In this document: positions 41,831 to 51,351 of the stretch, piece after piece
Layout of the letters: every line of letters begins with the position of its first letter
Position numbering within the stretch: the first letter of the stretch is position 1
Source: Alphaproteobacteria bacterium
Lineage (GTDB): Bacteria; Pseudomonadota; Alphaproteobacteria; Micavibrionales; Micavibrionaceae
Reading direction: 5' to 3'
NCBI GenBank assembly: GCA_021775995.1
Contig: JAJFGS010000013.1
Coordinates: 372,001-436,000 of the forward strand
DNA length: 64,000 nucleotides
Made by a program: the position numbers and the translations under genes
The notes under the pieces: model-generated
The model's database searches: none
Seen by the model: the letters and a program-made list of their open reading frames with translations, nothing else
What the model was told of the DNA's origin: nothing

Positions 41831-42784
41831 TTAGCTGCTGGCTATGATTTTCTCAATAACTTCTTCGAGGGCTTCGTTAGATTTTAAATTGGATATCTGG
41901 CATGTTCCAGCAGCGTCATGCCCGCCACCGCCATATTCCAACATTAAATGACCAATTTTAGTCTTACTGGTCTTGTTTAGAATTGATTTTCCAACAGCGA
42001 GGACAGTATTTTGTTTGTTTTTACCCCATAAAATATGAATGGAAACGGAAGCTTGAGGGAAGAGAGCATAAATCATGAAACGATTGCCCGACCATATTGT
42101 GTCTTCATTGCGTAAATCAAGAACAACAACATTATCGTAAACTTGAGAACAACGTTCAATTTGTTCTTTGAATTTTGCTTGATGTTCTCGATAAAGCTCT
42201 ACGCGTTCTTTTACATCAGGAATTTCAAGAATTTGACCTATATCCTGTGTTTGATGACAAATATCAATAAGCTTCATCATTAATTGATAGTTAGAAATAT
42301 TGAAATTTTGGTAGCGCCCTAAACCTGTGCGTGAGTCCATGATAAAGCTTAATAATTCCCAGCCTTGTGGCTCCATTATATCTTGCTTTGTAAACTCAGC
42401 ATGGTCAGCTTTATCGACCGCATCCATAATGTTTGTATCAATGTTTGGAAATTTTTCTTGCCCGCCAAAGTAGTTGTAAACGATACGGGAAGCAGATTTT
42501 GCCTCTGTTTCAATGAATAAATTAGTAGCCTCTTTGCCAATGCGTTCGATTTCACTAGAATGGTGATCGAAACATAAAAAAACTTCTTCATTATAAGGAA
42601 GGTTGGTCGTTATATCTTTATTTGTAAGCTCAATTTTTCCATCTTGCATATCTTTTGGATGAACAAAAATAATGTCGTTAATAACGTCAAGCTCTTTTAA
42701 AAGAACGGCACATACCAAGCCATCCATATCAGAGCGTGTAACCAAACGATATTTTGTGTTTTTATCAGGATATATTTTTGACAT
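41831..42784 (-). CDS. DHH/DHHA1-family phosphoesterase
   Basis: A 317-residue protein with the DHH motifs: TRSDMDGLVCAVLL (motif I Asp residues), VFLCFDHHSSE (the DHH triad) and a C-terminal DHHA1 signature LEYGGGGHDAAGTCQ. Relatives include exopolyphosphatases, oligoribonuclease NrnA and c-di-AMP phosphodiesterases; none of these can be chosen from motifs alone. The chain is cytoplasmic. It is downstream of clpX on the same strand with 25 bases between, and is likely co-transcribed with it. Confidence 0.85.
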   Translation of the reverse strand: MSKIYPDKNTKYRLVTRSDMDGLVCAVLLKELDVINDIIFVHPKDMQDGKIELTNKDITTNLPYNEEVFLCFDHHSSEIERIGKEATNLFIETEAKSASRIVYNYFGGQEKFPNIDTNIMDAVDKADHAEFTKQDIMEPQGWELLSFIMDSRTGLGRYQNFNISNYQLMMKLIDICHQTQDIGQILEIPDVKERVELYREHQAKFKEQIERCSQVYDNVVVLDLRNEDTIWSGNRFMIYALFPQASVSIHILWGKNKQNTVLAVGKSILNKTSKTKIGHLMLEYGGGGHDAAGTCQISNLKSNEALEEVIEKIIASS

Positions 42785-42809
42785 TCATTAACTCAGTTGT
42801 TTAAGGGGT

Positions 42810-44138
42810 TTATTTTTTAGAAGTTGCCTCTTTTTTGTTGTCGTCATTGTCATCTTTTTTAGAAGATTTTTTCTTTTTCTTGTCTTTGGTGGCGTAGACA
42901 AAGGTCGGTTCTTTTTTACCTTTAACAACATCTGCATTAATAATAACTTTTTCTACGTTTTCTTTGTCAGGTAAATCATACATGGTATCAAGTAATAGAT
43001 TTTCTAAAATAGAACGAAGACCACGTGCCCCAGTTTTACGTTTGATGGCGGCTTGAGCGATGGCCTTTAGCGCATCGTCAGCAAATTCAAGTTGTGCCCC
43101 TTCAATTTCAAAAAGTTTTTGATATTGTTTAACAAGAGCGTTCTTAGGCTCAGTTAAGATGGTAATAAGAGCATCTTCATCAAGGTTTTCAAGTGTGGCA
43201 ATTAAAGGAAGGCGTCCGATAAATTCAGGAATAAGACCGTATTTAACCAAATCTTCTGGCTCTAATTTTTTAAGTAATTCGCCAGCGTTCCCTTCATCAG
43301 GAGGTTTGACGTCGGCACCAAAGCCCAATGTTTGACCACGATCTTTATTTGCCAAGATTTTTTCAATACCAGAAAATGCACCACCACAAATGAAGAGGAT
43401 ATTGGCAGTGTCGACTTGTAAAAATTCTTGTTGTGGGTGTTTACGTCCGCCTTGAGGAGGAACGGAAGCAACAGTTCCTTCCATTAATTTCAAGAGAGCT
43501 TGTTGCACACCTTCACCAGATACGTCACGCGTAATGGAAGGGTTGTCTGATTTACGGCTGATTTTATCAATTTCATCAATGTAAACGATACCGCGTTGTG
43601 CACGCTCAACGTTATAATCAGAAGCTTGTAAGAGTTTAAGCACAATATTTTCGACATCTTCACCGACATAACCAGCTTCGGTTAAGGTGGTTGCATCGGC
43701 CATTGTGAATGGAACATCAATAACTCGTGCTAAGGTTTGAGCAAGAAGTGTTTTACCACATCCTGTTGGCCCAAGGATAAGAATATTAGATTTTGCAAGT
43801 TCAATATCGCCTGCAGCGTTACCAACATGCTCGAGGCGTTTATAGTGGTTGTGTACCGCAACAGAAAGAATACGTTTGGCTTGTTGTTGACCAATGACGT
43901 AGTCATCCAAGAAAGCTTTAATTTCACTTGGTGAGGGAATACCATCATCAGACCCGCGTACAAGTTGAGTTTTGTCTTCTTCACGAATAATGTCCATGCA
44001 GAGCTCAACACATTCATTACAGATGAATACATTTGGTCCAGCAATTAATTTGCGAACCTCATGTTGGCTTTTACCGCAAAAAGAACAATAAAGTGTGTTT
44101 TTGCTGTCGCTGCTCTCGTCGTCGGATGATTTACCCAT
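42810..44138 (-). CDS. clpX: ATP-dependent Clp protease ATP-binding subunit ClpX
   Basis: AAA+ unfoldase that feeds ClpP. N-terminal zinc-binding domain ([32 protein letters not shown], four Cys), Walker [18 protein letters not shown], pore loop YVGEDVEN, Walker [10 protein letters not shown], sensor [10 protein letters not shown] and the end [20 protein letters not shown]. Unlike most ClpX it has a basic Lys/Asp/Ser-rich tail of about 30 residues ([19 protein letters not shown]). clpP is not in the window. A candidate promoter lies about 55 bases upstream. Confidence 0.96.
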   Translation of the reverse strand: MGKSSDDESSDSKNTLYCSFCGKSQHEVRKLIAGPNVFICNECVELCMDIIREEDKTQLVRGSDDGIPSPSEIKAFLDDYVIGQQQAKRILSVAVHNHYKRLEHVGNAAGDIELAKSNILILGPTGCGKTLLAQTLARVIDVPFTMADATTLTEAGYVGEDVENIVLKLLQASDYNVERAQRGIVYIDEIDKISRKSDNPSITRDVSGEGVQQALLKLMEGTVASVPPQGGRKHPQQEFLQVDTANILFICGGAFSGIEKILANKDRGQTLGFGADVKPPDEGNAGELLKKLEPEDLVKYGLIPEFIGRLPLIATLENLDEDALITILTEPKNALVKQYQKLFEIEGAQLEFADDALKAIAQAAIKRKTGARGLRSILENLLLDTMYDLPDKENVEKVIINADVVKGKKEPTFVYATKDKKKKKSSKKDDNDDNKKEATSKK

Positions 44139-44191
44139 TTAATGTGCCTTTTAATCTTTATTTATCAATAATCTATTCGGTGCGCTAAGCC

Positions 44192-44220
44192 ATATTATTA
44201 CAATGAATCAACCCCTTCAA
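44192..44220 (-). promoter_or_regulatory. Candidate clpX promoter
   Basis: On the - strand: TTGAAG, 17 bases, TAATAT. Good spacing and four matches in each box, about 55 bases before the clpX start. Confidence 0.4.
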
Positions 44221-44370
44221 GGTAGCTAGAGGTTTAGCCTTGCGCAAGAGATGATTTGCAATTCCATGAAGGGGGTAAAGGTTTTTATTCCATGAAACAC
44301 ATTGCATCTTACTTTACTTTTATATTAAGAGTATGAACAACTTATTAACAACCACAATAACTTATACGCT

Positions 44371-44775
44371 ATGGCTCAAGTAACTTTAGAAGAATTAACC
44401 GAAAATTTCGCCCTTTTTAATGATTGGGAGGAGCGTTATAAATATTTGATAGATTTAGGCAAAAACCTTGAGCCTATGCCTGAAACCCTTAAAACAGAGG
44501 AAACCTTGGTTAAGGGGTGCACGTCTAGGGTGTGGTTAATATGTGAAACTAATAGTGCAGGCGCTTACCATTTTATGGCCGATAGTGACGCTCATATCGT
44601 CAAAGGACTGATTGCTATATTACTGAGTGCCTATGAAGGAAAAACGACGGCAGAAATTAAAGAGGTGAATATTGAGAGTGCGTTTGAAAAGATCGGTTTG
44701 AACCGACATCTATCACCCAACCGCCGCAATGGTTTCTTTTCTATGGTTGAGCGGGTGAAAGCCCTAAGCCAGTAA
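44371..44775 (+). CDS. sufE: SufE-family sulfur acceptor
   Basis: A 134-residue SufE/CsdE-type protein that accepts persulfide sulfur from a cysteine desulfurase for iron-sulfur cluster assembly. DWEERYKYLIDLGKNLEPMPE at the start and VKGCTSRVWL carrying the reactive Cys are diagnostic; the end HLSPNRRNGFFSMVERVKAL is also typical. No other suf genes are in this window, so it is an isolated copy. The overlapping - strand ORF (44631-44876) is a shadow. Confidence 0.93.
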   Translation: MAQVTLEELTENFALFNDWEERYKYLIDLGKNLEPMPETLKTEETLVKGCTSRVWLICETNSAGAYHFMADSDAHIVKGLIAILLSAYEGKTTAEIKEVNIESAFEKIGLNRHLSPNRRNGFFSMVERVKALSQ

Positions 44776-44787
44776 TATTGATTTTTT

Positions 44788-45471
44788 CTATTTTTCTTTT
44801 TTCTTAATACTAGAGAGTATTTCACCAAAAATTGTATCGGCTTCTGGATGTTCGGGACCAGTGAGACGGGATTCAACCGTCATGACCGAGTTTTGTCCAA
44901 TCCAGAGTTGAGCGTTATAGATTGAATGCTGTTTCCCTCTTTTGGCTGTACCGAGAAGGGAGCCTTGGCGAACATCACCGTCTTCATTAGTGTTAATTTC
45001 ATGTTCAGAAATATTACCGCGCTCAACCATACCCTTTAAAGCTGTGGCAATGACGGGTTCTGTGTAACTTTTATACTGTTTTGGCGTAGAAAGAACGCAC
45101 GTCACGCTGACCTCTATAGTGGTTGTAACATCGTAAACCATTGTGTAGCTGGTGAAGTCTGTGCAGTTTTGAGGGCCATTGGGACAACGTTTGGATTTGT
45201 GTGGCTGGCCTGGAAAAACCATTTGAAATTCACAAATCTCAGGAGCATATTTTACGGCTCCTTCGGGCATAGATGTTTCTTCAAGGATGTCGGTAAGGTC
45301 TTTTGTGGGTTCTTTATCTTCTGCATATGAGGGAAAGATAAATAATGTCATTGCGAGCGTTAGCGAAGCAATCCAGAAAAGTAAGAATAGATTGCCGCGT
45401 CGCTTATTTGTGCTCAGGCGTGCAAGCACGCTACGCGAACGCTCCTCGCAATGACGGTTTTCGTTTAACAT
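44788..45471 (-). CDS. Secreted protein of unknown function with repeat-derived signal peptide
   Basis: A 227-residue protein if ATG 45471 is used; this ATG overlaps the hisS stop (TAATG), while the track start at 45483 lies inside hisS. Residues 7-38 or so are coded by a palindromic element (HCEERSRSVLARLSTNKRRG...IASLTLAMT). The result still reads as a signal peptide: basic NKRRG, core NLFLLFWIASLTLAMTLFIF, cleavage PSYA-ED. The mature part has three Cys near its start (ICEF, KRCPNGPQNCTDF) and is beta-rich (YTMVYDVTTTIEVSVTCVL). It may be periplasmic. I do not recognise the family. Confidence 0.68.
   Translation of the reverse strand: MLNENRHCEERSRSVLARLSTNKRRGNLFLLFWIASLTLAMTLFIFPSYAEDKEPTKDLTDILEETSMPEGAVKYAPEICEFQMVFPGQPHKSKRCPNGPQNCTDFTSYTMVYDVTTTIEVSVTCVLSTPKQYKSYTEPVIATALKGMVERGNISEHEINTNEDGDVRQGSLLGTAKRGKQHSIYNAQLWIGQNSVMTVESRLTGPEHPEADTIFGEILSSIKKKEK
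45347..45455. repeat. Palindromic element (copy 4) inside a protein-coding gene
   Basis: About 109 bases bounded by GTCATTGCGAGCG and CGCAATGAC, with inner GCGAAGCAATCCA / TAGATTGCCGCGTC and CGTGCAAGCACG blocks. Same subtype as 13387-13470. It lies in frame within the 5' end of the gene at 44788-45471. Confidence 0.8.
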
Positions 45472-46802
45472 TACTTGCTCCAAGTTGTAGGGTTGGCATT
45501 GGTTTGGTCTCCTGTTTCTACATTTTTAATCTCATGTTTGTTATTTGTAGATACATACCAAATATAAGGAATCAGTTTTTTCTTCGCATAGTTAAAATGC
45601 TTATCCCATTTTTTAACGGTTGCAAAAACTTCAACATTGATACCACGTTGACGCAATATCTGTGCGGTCTTACTGGCTTCAGATGATAGCGCGGAATCTT
45701 CGGTATAAAGCAGGATATCTGTTGGTGATTTAGGGCCAATCTTTAAAAGTTCTGGCCGTTGTTGGCGGATCACATCAAACAGCCGAGAAAAGCCGAGAGA
45801 GATTCCGACGCCTGGTAAATGTTTATTGATAAAGCCGCCAGCAAGATCGTCATAACGACCACCAGAACAGACGGAGCCTGTAAATTCAGGCACATCAAGA
45901 AGCTGTGTTTCATAGACGGTGCCTGTGTAGTAATCCAGACCACGGATGATGGAGAGATCAGCGACAACGGCACCTTCGGGTAGGTGGGAGAGGGATTGCA
46001 TTACACTTATAAGGTCGCGAAAACCCTCATCAGTAGTGTTGTTATATTTTCCAATATGTTCTTCTATTTGATCAACTGTTGTAAATTTTCTTGAAGCTAT
46101 TGCAATAATATTTTCAACTTGTGTGTCATTAAAATTAAATTGTTCGCGCAAAGATTTTTTAGTTTCTTCTATTCCTACCTTTTCAATTTTGTCTAATGCC
46201 CGCATAATTAATGGTATATCTTCGGACTTACTTGCAATGTTTTCAAATAATCCCATCAAAATTTTACGATTACTAATCCGCATTTGGACGGGGCCAATAC
46301 CAAGACCAGCAATGACTTCATACATGACGGCGGCGACTTCGGCATCATGAGAGAGCGGAAGGTTATCAACATTAATGATGTCGATATCACATTGATAAAA
46401 TTCACGCATACGACCCATTTGGGGGCGCTCGCCCCGCCAAACGCGTTGTATTTGATAACGCTTAAATGGGAAAACCAGTTCATTAAAATGCTGCGCCGTA
46501 TAACGGGCAAAAGGTACTGTTTGGTCAAAGTGCAAGGCAAGGCGAGATTCTTTGCTACTGTCTTCCTCATGAATACGCTTTATTTCATAAATTTCCTTAT
46601 CAACTTCGCCTTTGGCCAGTAGGACGTCGGTTTCTTCAACAGAGGGGGTCTCAATAGAGCAAAAGCCATATGATTCAAAGACTTTGCGGATATGGTCGAA
46701 CCAGCGTTGCTCAACGAGGCGTTCTTCTGGGAGCCATTCGGGAAAGCCGCTAATAGGCTTAGGTTTATATATACTCGGTTTTTTCTTGGTTTTTTCTGAC
46801 AT
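45471..46802 (-). CDS. hisS: Histidyl-tRNA synthetase
   Basis: Class II aminoacyl-tRNA synthetase. Motif 2 region FKRYQIQRVWRGERPQMGRMREFYQCDIDII, histidine-A loop RGLDYYTGTVYE, motif 3 region GVGISLGFSRLF, and a C-terminal anticodon-binding domain of Rossmann-like type. About 443 residues from ATG 46802; an upstream ATG at 46820 adds six residues, and neither has a good ribosome site. HisZ is unlikely because motif 2, the HisA loop and the anticodon domain are all intact. Its stop overlaps the next gene's start. Confidence 0.93.
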   Translation of the reverse strand: MSEKTKKKPSIYKPKPISGFPEWLPEERLVEQRWFDHIRKVFESYGFCSIETPSVEETDVLLAKGEVDKEIYEIKRIHEEDSSKESRLALHFDQTVPFARYTAQHFNELVFPFKRYQIQRVWRGERPQMGRMREFYQCDIDIINVDNLPLSHDAEVAAVMYEVIAGLGIGPVQMRISNRKILMGLFENIASKSEDIPLIMRALDKIEKVGIEETKKSLREQFNFNDTQVENIIAIASRKFTTVDQIEEHIGKYNNTTDEGFRDLISVMQSLSHLPEGAVVADLSIIRGLDYYTGTVYETQLLDVPEFTGSVCSGGRYDDLAGGFINKHLPGVGISLGFSRLFDVIRQQRPELLKIGPKSPTDILLYTEDSALSSEASKTAQILRQRGINVEVFATVKKWDKHFNYAKKKLIPYIWYVSTNNKHEIKNVETGDQTNANPTTWSK

Positions 46803-46869
46803 AATACTTGCAATAATCATAAATTATGGTAAATTGACGCCTTTAAACGCTATAAAGGTTTTTACACTA

Positions 46870-47262
46870 ATGAGTCTAACGAGTCACTTTTTTACTGCAA
46901 CAAATGAGGTAATAGGGCCTAAAAACGATCGTCGAGTTGAAATGCTTGATAGAGAAACTGGTCTGGTTGTGTGTGATTTGAATCAAGACGATGCAATTTA
47001 TTTGGTTAAAAATTGGACATATTTTGCGCATGCTGGTGCTGATGAGATTGATGGAAATAGTAATGAATTTACTTCACATGGTTTAAACTTTATTTTTAAT
47101 GGATTAAAAAAATATCAAAGAAGTAACCCTGTAACTGCTGAATATATTGTGACTCAAAATCAAGAATTTGATAGAGTTGCTCGGGTGCTTAAAGAGGATT
47201 CAAGATCTAAAAGTAGAGTTGGGCGATTTATAGAAACGGCTGTTTCATGGGTTTTCAAATAA
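46870..47262 (+). CDS. Hypothetical protein
   Basis: The track frame extends back over hisS to 46612; ATG 46870 with AAAGG upstream is the likely start, giving 130 residues. The protein is soluble and charged with no recognised domain ([43 protein letters not shown]...). The final [11 protein letters not shown] could be an amphipathic helix. Its stop overlaps the convergent cobT stop region by 18 bases. Confidence 0.6.
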   Translation: MSLTSHFFTATNEVIGPKNDRRVEMLDRETGLVVCDLNQDDAIYLVKNWTYFAHAGADEIDGNSNEFTSHGLNFIFNGLKKYQRSNPVTAEYIVTQNQEFDRVARVLKEDSRSKSRVGRFIETAVSWVFK

Positions 47263-49083
47263 TTTTTCCAACCGACTGACAAGAGCATTAGCGAGTTCGT
47301 CAGCATCACTAATCGTCATAGCACGTTCATAATAGCGGGTGACATCGTGTCCAATACCAATGGCGGTAAGCTCAACTTGTTTTAAGCCTTCTATCCAACC
47401 AATAACATGACGTAAATCAAGCTCTAAAACATTAGCAGGATTGACAGAGAGGGTGGAGTCGTCAACGGGTGCGCCATCAGAAATGACCATCATAATTTTG
47501 CGTTGTTCGGGACGGCGGGCAAGACGGTTATGCGCCCAAACCAAGGCTTCGCCATCAATATTTTCTTTTAAGATTCCTTCTTTGAGCATGAGCCCTAAAT
47601 TTTTACGGGCGCGGCGAAGAGGCGCATCGGCGTTTTTATAAACAATGTGACGAATATCATTAAGGCGTCCCGGTTGTGGAGGGCGACCACTTTCGATCCA
47701 AAGCTCGCGGGCTTTGCCACCTTTCCAAGCACGGGTGGTGAAGCCAAGAATTTCAGCTTTTACACCGCAGCGTTCCAACGTGCGGGATAAAATATCGGCA
47801 CTGATGGCGGCGAGGGCGATAGGACGTCCACGCATGGAGCCAGAATTATCAATCAGAATTGTTACAACGGTATCACGGAACTCGGTTTGTTTTTCCATCT
47901 TAAAAGCACGAGGGACATCATCACCTGTAATGATACGGGTGAGCTTCGCGCCATCAAGCACGCCTTCTTCCAGATCAAATTGCCAACTGCGTTGTTGTTG
48001 TGCCATCAGTTTACGTTGCAAGCGATTGGCGAGTTTTGACACAATACCTTGTTGATTTTGGAGTTGTTGATCAAGCAGGGCGCGGAGGCGCGTGAGTTCT
48101 TCAGGGTCGGCAAGCTCTTCCGCATCAACAATTTCATCAAAGGCACGGGAGTAAATTTTATAGGTTTCATTGGGATCACTGTTGAGGCTATCGGGACGAC
48201 GCATATCAGGATTAGCGGGTTCATCATCCTCACTTGCTTGCATCATTTGATCGTTGTCAGAATTATCGGCTTCGCCATCTTCGGCAGTGTCTTGGCTATC
48301 GTCCGTCTCAGAAGCATCGGCGCTTTGGGCACCATCTTGTTCTTGGGCAGAAGATTCTTCTTCGCTTTCTTCTAATTCATCTAGGTTTGATTGACCTTGT
48401 GATTCGATTTTTTCCTCTGGTGCCGCGTTTTCAGCCGCATCAGTGGCAATCAAATCCATTTTCATCATTAAGGCGCGAGAGGCTTTGGCAAATTCAATTT
48501 GATCATTTAAAAGAGGTTTTAAATTTTCAATTGTTTCAGCGCCAAGTTTTTCTTCAATCCATGGCGTCCATTTTTTAAGCAGTGTTTTTGCATTTTCAGG
48601 GATGGGCTCATCCGTTAGGTGAATTCGGGTATAAGCATGCAGAGCATCAGCAATATTGCTGTCTTCACGATTTTGCAAACGTGTATAACCAAGGCGGTCA
48701 CATTTTTCATTTAAAGTTTGATTGAGGTTTTCTTTAACGCCCGGCATTTGACTGGCACCTAGGGATTCACATCGTGCTTGCTCTAACGCATCAAAGACGG
48801 CGCGCGCTGTTAAATCCATCGGAGCGTTTTGTTGATGGATAGCAGGAGCGTGATGATGGAGACGTAAAGCTTTGGCATCGCTCGCGCCGCGAGTGAGGGT
48901 TATATCTTCTAAGGCCTCATCAGGTAAAGGAAGTGTGGTGCTTTCTTCCAGAGGGTTGGTCGGGCGGTCAAAGCGTTCTTGCTCAGAAAAACCCACATCA
49001 TAATGTTTCTTACCCGCTATCGCACGTAATGTCGCTGCCGTTGCAGATTTAAAATTTTCAAAATGATTGTTTTTGTTTGGCAT
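47245..49083 (-). CDS. cobT: Cobaltochelatase subunit CobT
   Basis: Large VWA-domain subunit of the aerobic cobaltochelatase CobNST. The N-terminal half is acidic and rich in Ser, Glu and Asp in the middle ([24 protein letters not shown]...), as in CobT. The C-terminal VWA domain has the MIDAS motif DNSGS ([26 protein letters not shown]), the segment [27 protein letters not shown] and [14 protein letters not shown]. 612 residues. It follows cobS with a small ORF between. CobN is not in this window, so whether the strain makes cobalamin cannot be judged here. Confidence 0.93.
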   Translation of the reverse strand: MPNKNNHFENFKSATAATLRAIAGKKHYDVGFSEQERFDRPTNPLEESTTLPLPDEALEDITLTRGASDAKALRLHHHAPAIHQQNAPMDLTARAVFDALEQARCESLGASQMPGVKENLNQTLNEKCDRLGYTRLQNREDSNIADALHAYTRIHLTDEPIPENAKTLLKKWTPWIEEKLGAETIENLKPLLNDQIEFAKASRALMMKMDLIATDAAENAAPEEKIESQGQSNLDELEESEEESSAQEQDGAQSADASETDDSQDTAEDGEADNSDNDQMMQASEDDEPANPDMRRPDSLNSDPNETYKIYSRAFDEIVDAEELADPEELTRLRALLDQQLQNQQGIVSKLANRLQRKLMAQQQRSWQFDLEEGVLDGAKLTRIITGDDVPRAFKMEKQTEFRDTVVTILIDNSGSMRGRPIALAAISADILSRTLERCGVKAEILGFTTRAWKGGKARELWIESGRPPQPGRLNDIRHIVYKNADAPLRRARKNLGLMLKEGILKENIDGEALVWAHNRLARRPEQRKIMMVISDGAPVDDSTLSVNPANVLELDLRHVIGWIEGLKQVELTAIGIGHDVTRYYERAMTISDADELANALVSRLEKLFENP

Positions 49084-49398
49084 TTAAAAACACCTGTGAT
49101 CGATTTTACATTGCGCTAAAAGATAAATTGCCAAGATTAATGGCAAGCTAATAATAATTATTATTATTGCAGCAAGCCATTTATTAAATTTTTCTGCTTT
49201 AATAAATGGTAGAGTGACCAAGCCTGGAGTGAAAAAAGAAACGTATATGACATATTCTAATAGTCTTCGTGGTAAATTTTCAGATGTAAATATAAAGTGA
49301 TAGCCAAAGGTGAGGCTTGTTATAATAAATACTATTATTGGAGATAAGGCGATTGCGCTAAGCGATAAGTAGTTTTTTAGTTTTTGTTTTGAAATCAT
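49084..49398 (-). CDS. Small membrane protein between cobS and cobT
   Basis: A 104-residue protein with about three hydrophobic segments (SLSAIALSPIIVFIITSLTF; YVIYVSFFTPGLVTLPFI; WLAAIIIIIISLPLILAIYLL). Its stop abuts the cobT start, and it begins 11 bases after cobS, so it is translated within the operon. No known Cob family matches. It is probably lineage-specific; a role in cobalt chelation is possible only by position. Confidence 0.55.
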   Translation of the reverse strand: MISKQKLKNYLSLSAIALSPIIVFIITSLTFGYHFIFTSENLPRRLLEYVIYVSFFTPGLVTLPFIKAEKFNKWLAAIIIIIISLPLILAIYLLAQCKIDHRCF

Positions 49399-49409
49399 TA
49401 GTTACGTAG

Positions 49410-50432
49410 CTACTTCAACAACTCAACGCCAAAACAGCGTTGATAATATTCGGCAATAATAGGCCATTCCATTTCATCGCATTTATTCATGAAGGCGTAA
49501 CGGAAGGACAGGTCACGATCACCAAAAATTTGTAAATTTTCAGCCCAACTCAGCACGGTACGTGGACTCATGAGGGTTGAGAGGTCACCATTGATAAAAC
49601 CTTGTCTGGTGAGGGATGCCATGCGTACCATAGCATCAATAGACTCACGACCTTCCTTGTTATCCATGTCAGGCATTTTGGCGGCGATGATATCCATCTC
49701 TTTTTCATGCTTTAAATAGTTTAGTTGGGCGACGATATTCCATCTGTCCATCTGCGCTTGGTTGACTTGTTGTGTGCCGTGATAAAGCCCTGTCGTATCA
49801 CCAAGGCCAACAGTATTGGCAGTGGCAAATAATCTGAAAGCAGGGTGAGGGCGGATCACAACATTCTGGTCCAGCAATGTTAGTTTTCCTTCGGCTTCCA
49901 GCACACGTTGAATAACAAACATCACATCTGGGCGACCGGCATCATATTCATCAAAGACGAGTGCAACAGGGTTTTGAATAGCCCAAGGAAGTAGACCTTC
50001 TTGGAAGCGGGTGATTTGTTTTCCTTCTTGAAGAACAATCATATCTTTACCGAGGAGATCAATACGGCTGACGTGAGAGTCCATATTAATACGCACGCAA
50101 GGCCAATTGAGGCGTGCGGCGACTTGTTCTATATGAGTGGACTTCCCTGTACCGTGATATCCTTGAATCATCACGCGGCGGTTATTGGCGAAGCCAGCGA
50201 GAATGGCCATGGTTGTTTCATGATCAAATTGATAGGTAGGATCAATTTTAGGAACGTTAGAATTTTCTTCTTTAAAGCCTGGAACTTTCCAGTCTATATC
50301 CAGTCCAAAAGTTTTTCGCACGTCATATTTGGTATCAGGAATAGTTGTGTATTTTCCTTCTTTATTAACGACTTTCGTCATATCAAAAGAGGCGGAGGTT
50401 AATTCATTTTCTTGTTCAGATAGCTCGGACAT
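49410..50432 (-). CDS. cobS: Cobaltochelatase subunit CobS
   Basis: AAA+ ATPase subunit of CobNST. 340 residues. Hallmarks: DPTYQFDHETTMAILAGFANNRRVMIQGYHGTGKSTHIEQVAARLNWPCVRINMDSHVSR (Walker A), ALVFDEYDAGRPDVMFVIQRVLE (Walker B) and FATANTVGLGDTTGLYHGTQQVNQAQMDRW, all characteristic of CobS. Works in complex with CobT to drive metal insertion by CobN. Preceded by a J-domain gene 10 bases upstream, the usual alphaproteobacterial order. Confidence 0.95.
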   Translation of the reverse strand: MSELSEQENELTSASFDMTKVVNKEGKYTTIPDTKYDVRKTFGLDIDWKVPGFKEENSNVPKIDPTYQFDHETTMAILAGFANNRRVMIQGYHGTGKSTHIEQVAARLNWPCVRINMDSHVSRIDLLGKDMIVLQEGKQITRFQEGLLPWAIQNPVALVFDEYDAGRPDVMFVIQRVLEAEGKLTLLDQNVVIRPHPAFRLFATANTVGLGDTTGLYHGTQQVNQAQMDRWNIVAQLNYLKHEKEMDIIAAKMPDMDNKEGRESIDAMVRMASLTRQGFINGDLSTLMSPRTVLSWAENLQIFGDRDLSFRYAFMNKCDEMEWPIIAEYYQRCFGVELLK

Positions 50433-50442
50433 GATTTTCTTT

Positions 50443-51060
50443 CTAGGCTTCTTGTAAATGGTCGAATTTTTGGTAGGCCAGTTTTAATACGGTATAGGCT
50501 ACGTTGACTTTTTTCAATTGTTCTTCGGCTTTTGGATTGTCTCTATTAATATCGGGATGATATTTCTTTGCGAGCTCTTTGTAGCGCGCTTTGATGCCGT
50601 CTATATCAACAGGGGGTTTAAGGCTAAAGATAGCCATAGCTTCAAATTCAGCCGAAGCTTGGTCTACGTTGTTTTTATTGGTTTGGTATTCTTCCCATGC
50701 ACGGTGGGCACGGTCATCTGTCGTACCTGTTCCATGAAATTCATAGGCTTGACGGCGGAGATTCTCTTCAGCCATGCCATCGGCGTCATAACGCCAAGTT
50801 GGACGGTCGCCGAACATGCTTTTTAGTATTTGTTCTTCAACTTCACGTTGATTCATACCTTCAAAGAAATTCCATGCATGGTTATATTCCGTAATATGCA
50901 TTTGGCAAAACCAGTAATGGTCGGAAAGGGAGCGATCCCTAGGGGCGCGGAATGTTCCTTCGCTTTCGCAGTAAGGCATATCACAACACTTTACCTTGCT
51001 TTGAGGCTTTTTGGGATCGATATAATCGGGCGAATTTTGTTTTAGCTTTATTTTAGGCAT
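50443..51060 (-). CDS. J-domain protein encoded upstream of cobS
   Basis: The track starts at 51147, but ATG 51060 has GGAAGAG upstream and gives 205 residues. The N-terminal half carries Cys-containing motifs (KCCDMPYCESEGTFRAPRD, YWFCQMHITEYN), perhaps metal-binding. The C-terminus is a short J domain ending in IKARYKELAKKYHPDINRDNPKAEEQLKKVNVAYTVL with the HPD motif. This fusion is regularly found beside cobST in alphaproteobacteria. As an Hsp40 it should stimulate DnaK; the partner is unknown. Confidence 0.88.
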   Translation of the reverse strand: MPKIKLKQNSPDYIDPKKPQSKVKCCDMPYCESEGTFRAPRDRSLSDHYWFCQMHITEYNHAWNFFEGMNQREVEEQILKSMFGDRPTWRYDADGMAEENLRRQAYEFHGTGTTDDRAHRAWEEYQTNKNNVDQASAEFEAMAIFSLKPPVDIDGIKARYKELAKKYHPDINRDNPKAEEQLKKVNVAYTVLKLAYQKFDHLQEA

Positions 51061-51139
51061 GACTCTTCCATTATGACGGCTTGGCTCAATGAAAACAAGG
51101 ATTTCAAGCAATGTTCCAGCAATCATATAAGTCTTTAGA

Positions 51140-51220
51140 GCACGCATATATGGGCGATTAATGGCAGAAATTCAACCTGAAAAATTGAGCGTGATTAATG
51201 AGAGCCATTTTAAAATTTAA
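51140..51220 (+). pseudogene. bolA: Probable remnant of bolA
   Basis: An open stretch reads ARIYGRLMAEIQPEKLSVINESHFKI and then stops. The stretch RI..RL...I.PE.L.VI.ESH is the conserved start of BolA proteins, which continue with a His-rich loop and HFKV...; here ESH seems to be joined directly to HFKI, and the rest is missing. No start codon precedes the matching segment in a usable position. BolA is normally the divergent neighbour of the J-domain-cobS-cobT block, which fits. Short, so the call is tentative. Confidence 0.5.
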
Positions 51221-51351
51221 TTTCGGATAAAAATACACGCAAGGGTTGTATTTTAGGTTTTGAAAGTATATGTTCATCATTGTAGCGTGTGACGTTACAG
51301 TTTTCGAGTAATGCTTTCCATTTCACTATTTTATTATTTTGTGGAGTTGTT

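Noticed and set aside
45345-45686. 113-residue + strand ORF across the palindromic element and hisS
   Set aside because: Made of element sequence and antisense hisS; no ribosome site.
45471-46802. hisS as HisZ paralogue
   Set aside because: The complete motif 2, histidine loop and anticodon domain indicate a true HisS.
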